Below are positions 59,971-64,000 of a stretch of DNA of 64,000 nt, piece by piece (the stretch's first letter is position 1; every line of letters begins with the position of its first letter). Made by a program: the position numbers and the translations under genes. The notes below the pieces were generated by a model. It made no database searches, had not been told where the DNA came from, and worked only from the letters and a program-made list of their open reading frames with translations. This stretch comes from CADEEL01 sp050246475 (GTDB lineage Bacteria > Pseudomonadota > Alphaproteobacteria > Caulobacterales > Aquidulcibacteraceae): the NCBI GenBank assembly GCA_050246475.1, contig JBFWVZ010000001.1, positions 1-64,000 on the forward strand. Direction: 5' to 3'.

Positions 59971-60780
59971 ATGGAAGAGATTTCGGCACTCATCGCGAGC
60001 CCGGCGGCGTGGGCGGCGTTCATCACGCTCGTCGTCATGGAGGTGGTGCTCGGGATCGACAATCTCATTTTCATCTCGATCCTCACGAACAAGCTGCCGG
60101 AGCATCAAAGGCAGCGCGCGCGCCGCATCGGCATCGGGCTCGCGCTCATCATGCGGCTGGCGCTGCTTTCGACGATCGCGATCATCGTGACGCTGACGGC
60201 GCCCATCTTCGATCTCGGCATCGCGGGGGCGCCCGGAGAGCACGGCGAAGCGACGTTCGAGACGGCCTTCTCCTGGCGCGACATCATTTTGATCGCGGGG
60301 GGCATCTTCCTCGTCTGGAAGGCGACGAAGGAAATCCACCACAGCGTCGATCCCACGCCGACCCATGACGTGCTCGACAAGAAGGCGCCGATCGCCATGA
60401 ATTTCGGCGCGGCGATCTTTCAGATCATCCTGCTCGACCTCGTCTTCTCGATCGACTCGATCCTCACGGCCGTGGGGATGACGGATCACGTGCCGATCAT
60501 GGTGGCGGCTGTCATCGTGGCGGTGACCGTGATGCTGCTCGCGGCCGATCCGGTGGCGAACTTCATTCACAACAACCCGACCGTGGTGATGCTCGCGCTC
60601 GGCTTCCTCTTGATGATCGGGATGGTGCTCATCGCGGAAGGCTTCGGCGTCCATGTGCCGAAGGGCTACATCTACGCGGCGATGGCGTTCTCCGCGGGCG
60701 TGGAAGGGCTCAACATGATGTCGCGCAACGCAGCCAAACGGCGCGCGGCGAAGGCCGCCGCCGAGGCCGCGCCGCACTAG
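59971..60780 (+). CDS. TerC family membrane protein
   Basis: A 269-aa protein with about seven to nine helices. VMEVVLGIDNLIFISILTNKLP and DLVFSIDSILTAVGMT contain the two conserved acidic metal-binding motifs of TerC, proposed to export Mn2+ or load metals onto exported proteins; ADPVANFIHNNPTVVMLALGFL is the family signature loop. ATG at 59971; an upstream in-frame stretch overlaps the SH3 gene and is not family-like. Four-base stop overlap (CTAG) with priA. Confidence 0.9.
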   Translation: MEEISALIASPAAWAAFITLVVMEVVLGIDNLIFISILTNKLPEHQRQRARRIGIGLALIMRLALLSTIAIIVTLTAPIFDLGIAGAPGEHGEATFETAFSWRDIILIAGGIFLVWKATKEIHHSVDPTPTHDVLDKKAPIAMNFGAAIFQIILLDLVFSIDSILTAVGMTDHVPIMVAAVIVAVTVMLLAADPVANFIHNNPTVVMLALGFLLMIGMVLIAEGFGVHVPKGYIYAAMAFSAGVEGLNMMSRNAAKRRAAKAAAEAAPH

Positions 60781-63077
60781 AGGAAAGAATAAGGATCGAC
60801 GTCGATCTGGACGCGGATGGCGTTGGCGAGCTTCACGCGCGCCACCCACGCGGCCATGTAGGCGGAGAGATCGATGCCGCGATCGGCGCGCACGAGAAAG
60901 CGGCGACGGTGCTGGCCGCGCACGACCGCGAGCGGCGCCGGCGCTGGGCCCCACACATCGACGCCCTCGGTGTTGGGGGCGGCGCGGCCTAGTTCTTCGG
61001 CGGCGATGTTGGCTTCAAGATCGCTCGGCCCCGCGACGATGAGCGCAGCCAGGCGCCCATAAGGCGGCATGCCGGCCAGTTCGCGCATCTCGGCCTCGGC
61101 CTTCAAGAAGCCATCGCGATCCAAGGCCGCGAGCGCCTGCATGACGGGTTCATCCGGCGCGTAGGTTTGGATGAGCGCCCTGCCCTTTCGCTCCGCGCGG
61201 CCGGCGCGGCCCGCGACCTGGGAGAGAAGCTGAAAGGTGCGCTCGCCGGCGCGGAGATCGCCGCCGCGCAAGCCCAAATCCGCATCGACGACGCCGACGA
61301 GCGTGAGCATCGGGAAATTGTGCCCCTTGGCGACGATCTGCGTGCCGATCAGAATATCGATCTCGCTCTTCTCCATGCGCTCGATGAGCGCGCGGACGGC
61401 TTCGCCGTTCGGGGCGGTATCGGATGAGAAGATTTCGATGCGCGCTTCGGGGAAGAGTTCGCGCACTTCCTCCTCGATGCGCTCAACGCCCGGGCCGATG
61501 GAAACGAAGCTATCGGGCGCCAGGCACTTGGGGCACGCTTTCGGCTTCGGCATCGAGAAGCCGGTGATGTGGCAGACGAGGCGGCCAGTGTATTTGTGCT
61601 CGACGAGCCAGTTCTGGCTCTCGGGCGATTGCATGCGGTGGCCGCAGGCGCGGCAGAGCGTCAACGGCGCATAGCCGCGGCGGTTCATGTAAAGCAGCGC
61701 TTGTTCGCCGCGCGCGAGCGACTCGGCCGTCGCGCGCACGAGCGCGGGGGAAAGCCACTTGCCCTTGTCCGGCGGCTCCAGGCGCAGATCGACGAGCGCG
61801 ACATCGGGCAGCACTGCCTGGCCGTGGCGGCCGGGCAGGATGACGTGCGCGTATTTGCCGGTCTGCGCGTTGACCAAGGTTTCGAGTGAGGGCGTGGCGC
61901 TGGCCAAGATGATGGCGGCGTTGGTGAGCTTAGCGCGCGCGACCGCCAAATCGCGCGCCTGATAGGTGATGCCTTCGTCCTGCTTGTAGGACGGATCGTG
62001 TTCTTCATCGATGACTATGAGGCGCAGGTTCGGGAACGGCAGGAAGAGCGCGGAGCGCGCGCCCGCGACCAGGCGCGCGCGGCCCGATGCGATCTCGCGC
62101 CAGGCGCGGCGGCGCGCTTTCGAAGGAATGGCGGAGTGCCACTCGACGGGCGGGGTTCCGAAGCGCGCCTCGAAGCGTGCGAGCACGGCTTGCGTCAGCG
62201 CGATTTCCGGCAAGAGCACGAGGACTTGCGCGGTTGGATCGCGCGCGAGCGCTTCGGCCACAGCTTCGAGATAGACTTCGGTTTTGCCGGAGCCCGTGAC
62301 GCCGTCGAGCAAAGCGGCGGCGTACTCGTCCTTGCGGACGAGCGCGCGCAATTCCTCCGCGGCGCTTGCTTGCGCGGGCGAGAGCGGCTTGCCGGCCTTG
62401 GCGAGGTCAGGCGCCGGGTACGGAGGATCCTCGCTGACGAGGATGGGCTGGAGCGCGCCCTGCTCGATCAAGCCTTTGACGACGGATGAGGAGACGCCGG
62501 CGCGGCGGGCGAGATCGGCGGGCGTGCCTGCGTTCTGCGCGGCTTCGGCCAGCACTTTCGCGCGCGCTTCGGTGATCTTGCCGGAGGCCGTTCCGCTCGG
62601 CGCGTACACGGTGAAGTGCGGCGCCTCGTAGAGCGCATCGTGCGAGCGCACGACCATGCGCAGGAGATTCCCCGGCTGCGTCACCACGTAGCGCGCGGCC
62701 CAATCCATGAATCTGCGCGCACTCTCCGGCAAAGGCGGGCCATCGAGACGCTCGACAATCGGTTTCAGATTGTCGACGCCGCGGGCGGCCTCGCCCTCCT
62801 CCACGCTCCAGACGACGCCCAGATAATCGCGCGTGCCGACCGGCGCGACGACGTGATCGCCCGGCGCCAAATCCATATCGGCGGGGACGCGATAATCGAA
62901 CGGCTCAGGGATCGCCAACGGGAGCAACACGCGTGCGCGGCGCGCGGGGCGCAGATTGCCCTCCGCGTCGCGCGGCTCGAAGAGGCCGATCGCGAGCGGG
63001 CGCGGGTGGCCCCGTCTGCGTGCGTTCTGCGACATCCGCGCTGAAGATAGGTGGGCGCCGGAGTCGGCGGAAGCCAT
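60777..63077 (-). CDS. priA: Primosomal replication protein N' (PriA helicase)
   Basis: A 766-aa replication-restart helicase: Walker A GVTGSGKTEVYLEA, DEEH box in VIDEEHDPSYKQDEG, zinc-binding cysteines in TLCRACGHRM and KACPKCLAPDS, and RAGRAERKGRALIQT near the end. Recognises stalled forks and loads DnaB. The N-terminal DNA-binding domain is present (VLLPLAIPEPFDYRVPADM). Start at 63077 or at an ATG 14 codons later. Divergent from the recombinase gene; 79 bases between starts, with a TTGACG and an AT-rich patch. Confidence 0.95.
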   Translation of the reverse strand: MASADSGAHLSSARMSQNARRRGHPRPLAIGLFEPRDAEGNLRPARRARVLLPLAIPEPFDYRVPADMDLAPGDHVVAPVGTRDYLGVVWSVEEGEAARGVDNLKPIVERLDGPPLPESARRFMDWAARYVVTQPGNLLRMVVRSHDALYEAPHFTVYAPSGTASGKITEARAKVLAEAAQNAGTPADLARRAGVSSSVVKGLIEQGALQPILVSEDPPYPAPDLAKAGKPLSPAQASAAEELRALVRKDEYAAALLDGVTGSGKTEVYLEAVAEALARDPTAQVLVLLPEIALTQAVLARFEARFGTPPVEWHSAIPSKARRRAWREIASGRARLVAGARSALFLPFPNLRLIVIDEEHDPSYKQDEGITYQARDLAVARAKLTNAAIILASATPSLETLVNAQTGKYAHVILPGRHGQAVLPDVALVDLRLEPPDKGKWLSPALVRATAESLARGEQALLYMNRRGYAPLTLCRACGHRMQSPESQNWLVEHKYTGRLVCHITGFSMPKPKACPKCLAPDSFVSIGPGVERIEEEVRELFPEARIEIFSSDTAPNGEAVRALIERMEKSEIDILIGTQIVAKGHNFPMLTLVGVVDADLGLRGGDLRAGERTFQLLSQVAGRAGRAERKGRALIQTYAPDEPVMQALAALDRDGFLKAEAEMRELAGMPPYGRLAALIVAGPSDLEANIAAEELGRAAPNTEGVDVWGPAPAPLAVVRGQHRRRFLVRADRGIDLSAYMAAWVARVKLANAIRVQIDVDPYSFL

Positions 63078-63156
63078 GTCCTCATACGATTGTTCGGCAA
63101 GACTTTTTTTACTTGACGTGGATTCGATATTAACACGTGGCGCGCATTCGTTGCTG

Positions 63157-64000
63157 ATGCACGGAAGCTGCCTCAGCGCACAAGCGGACGCAGATGAGGC
63201 GCGGCGGCATTGGCTTGCGCATCTTGAACATGAGCGCGGGTTCAGCGCGCATTCGCTGGACGCCTATGGGCGGGACGTTTCCGCGTTTCTGGCGTTTCTG
63301 AACGAGCATCTTGGGGAAAGCGTGCGGCTTTCGGCGATCGCGCGGCTCAGCCCGCAGGATTTGCGCGCCTATCTCGCATTTCGCCGGCAAGGGGCGGATG
63401 CGCTCTCGGACCGTTCGCTTTCGCGCGCGCTCGCGGCCATTCGATCGTTCCTGCGCTATCTCGAGCGGCGCTGCGGGATCGCCAATGCGCGCCTTGGGCT
63501 GGTGCGGGGCCCGCGTCTCAAGGCGCTCCTGCCCCGCCCGGTCAGCGAGGATGCGGCGCGCGCGCTCATCCGCGAGGCGGGCGCCGCCGACGAACCTTGG
63601 ATCGCGGCGCGGGACGCAGCGCTCATCACGCTCATTTACGCGGCGGGCTTGCGGATTTCGGAGGCCCTCTCGCTCAAAGGCCGCGACAGGCCCCTGCCCG
63701 AGGCGCTGCGCATCACAGGCAAAGGCGGCAAGCAGCGCATGGCGCCGATGCTCTCGGCCGCGCGCGAAGCGATCGAGCGCTATGCGGCGCTTTCCCCGTT
63801 TGCATTGACGCCGGATGAACCGCTCTTCCGCGCGGCGCGCGGCGGGGCGCTTTCACCGCGCATGGCGCAAGACTTGATGCAACGCTTGCGCGCCCGGCTC
63901 GGCTTGCAGGCGTCAGCGACGCCGCATGCGCTCCGGCACGCGTTCGCGACGCATTTGTTGACGCACGGCGCGGATCTGCGCGCGATCCAAGAGCTGCTCG
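63157..64000 (+). CDS. XerC-type tyrosine recombinase, cut by the window end
   Basis: The frame from ATG 63157 stays open to the window end (281 codons). N-terminal SAM-like domain (WLAHLEHERGFSAHSLDAYGRDVSAFL), then catalytic domain with Arg in YAAGLRISEALSLKG, Lys in ITGKGGKQRMAP and HALRHAFATHLL (His-x-x-Arg). The final His and the nucleophilic Tyr lie beyond the window. The pattern is XerC (HxLRH-x-FATHLL, GLRISE), which with XerD resolves chromosome dimers at dif. Adjacent to priA, as often in alphaproteobacteria. Confidence 0.9.
   Translation, partial: MHGSCLSAQADADEARRHWLAHLEHERGFSAHSLDAYGRDVSAFLAFLNEHLGESVRLSAIARLSPQDLRAYLAFRRQGADALSDRSLSRALAAIRSFLRYLERRCGIANARLGLVRGPRLKALLPRPVSEDAARALIREAGAADEPWIAARDAALITLIYAAGLRISEALSLKGRDRPLPEALRITGKGGKQRMAPMLSAAREAIERYAALSPFALTPDEPLFRAARGGALSPRMAQDLMQRLRARLGLQASATPHALRHAFATHLLTHGADLRAIQELL

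Overview
The window is GC-rich, densely coded alphaproteobacterial chromosome. It most resembles the Caulobacterales / Hyphomonadales branch: dnaA, dnaN, recF and gyrB lie on one strand, with rpsT, an M16 peptidase, enoyl-CoA hydratase, mutM, ubiE, ubiB, coaBC and dut on the other side. The bolA / J-domain / cobS / cobT / rpmB block is likewise an alphaproteobacterial arrangement. The lineage call is inference from gene order and protein style; no rRNA gene or intact tRNA gene is present.

Region by region. 1-16 kb: a solo HipA-like kinase, rpmB, an M50 protease, and a cobT / cobS / J-domain / bolA block with a Baeyer-Villiger-type monooxygenase and a TonB-like gene lying between cobT and cobS. 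Then a DUF1214-DUF1254 pair, mmcB, a lipoprotein, and a ferritin-like diiron protein behind a palindromic operator. 16-27 kb: small secreted proteins and lipoproteins, thpR, a PD40 propeller protein, an EreA/ChaN-like protein, a Lys-tailed HU protein, a frameshifted DnaB-like helicase relic, a GNAT, a TonB-type protein, an MFS transporter. 27-38.6 kb: gyrB, an outer-membrane barrel, GFA protein, cytochrome P450, Tat-exported serine hydrolase, recF, dnaN, dnaA, a gene-free 0.44 kb segment that could hold the replication origin, and rpsT. 38.7-49.4 kb: M16 peptidase, tRNA-Ser(UGA) remnant, crotonase, mutM, the ubiquinone genes ubiE-ubiB, an unusual coaBC, a lipoprotein, a radical SAM protein, dut. 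49.4-64 kb: a second frameshifted gene, APC permease, PH-domain protein, cysK, a ThiF/MoeB-type protein, alpha/beta hydrolase, phoD, 2-hydroxyacid dehydrogenase, SH3 protein, TerC, priA and a xerC-type recombinase cut by the window end.

The most striking observations are: (1) coaBC carries an N-terminal Phd/YefM antitoxin DNA-binding domain in frame and sits behind a sigma70-like promoter whose -10 overlaps a perfect 7-7-7 inverted repeat, the layout of an autoregulated antitoxin operator but attached to an essential coenzyme A gene; (2) the start of recF lies between two inverted copies of a dispersed palindromic repeat, one of which encodes the protein's N-terminal extension; (3) a tRNA-Ser(UGA) fragment abuts the M16 stop codon; (4) DnaA is divergent at several usually conserved motif positions and no consensus DnaA box lies upstream; (5) two otherwise well-preserved genes are each broken by a single frameshift; (6) seven convergent gene pairs overlap by exactly four bases with both stop codons in one YTAR tetranucleotide.
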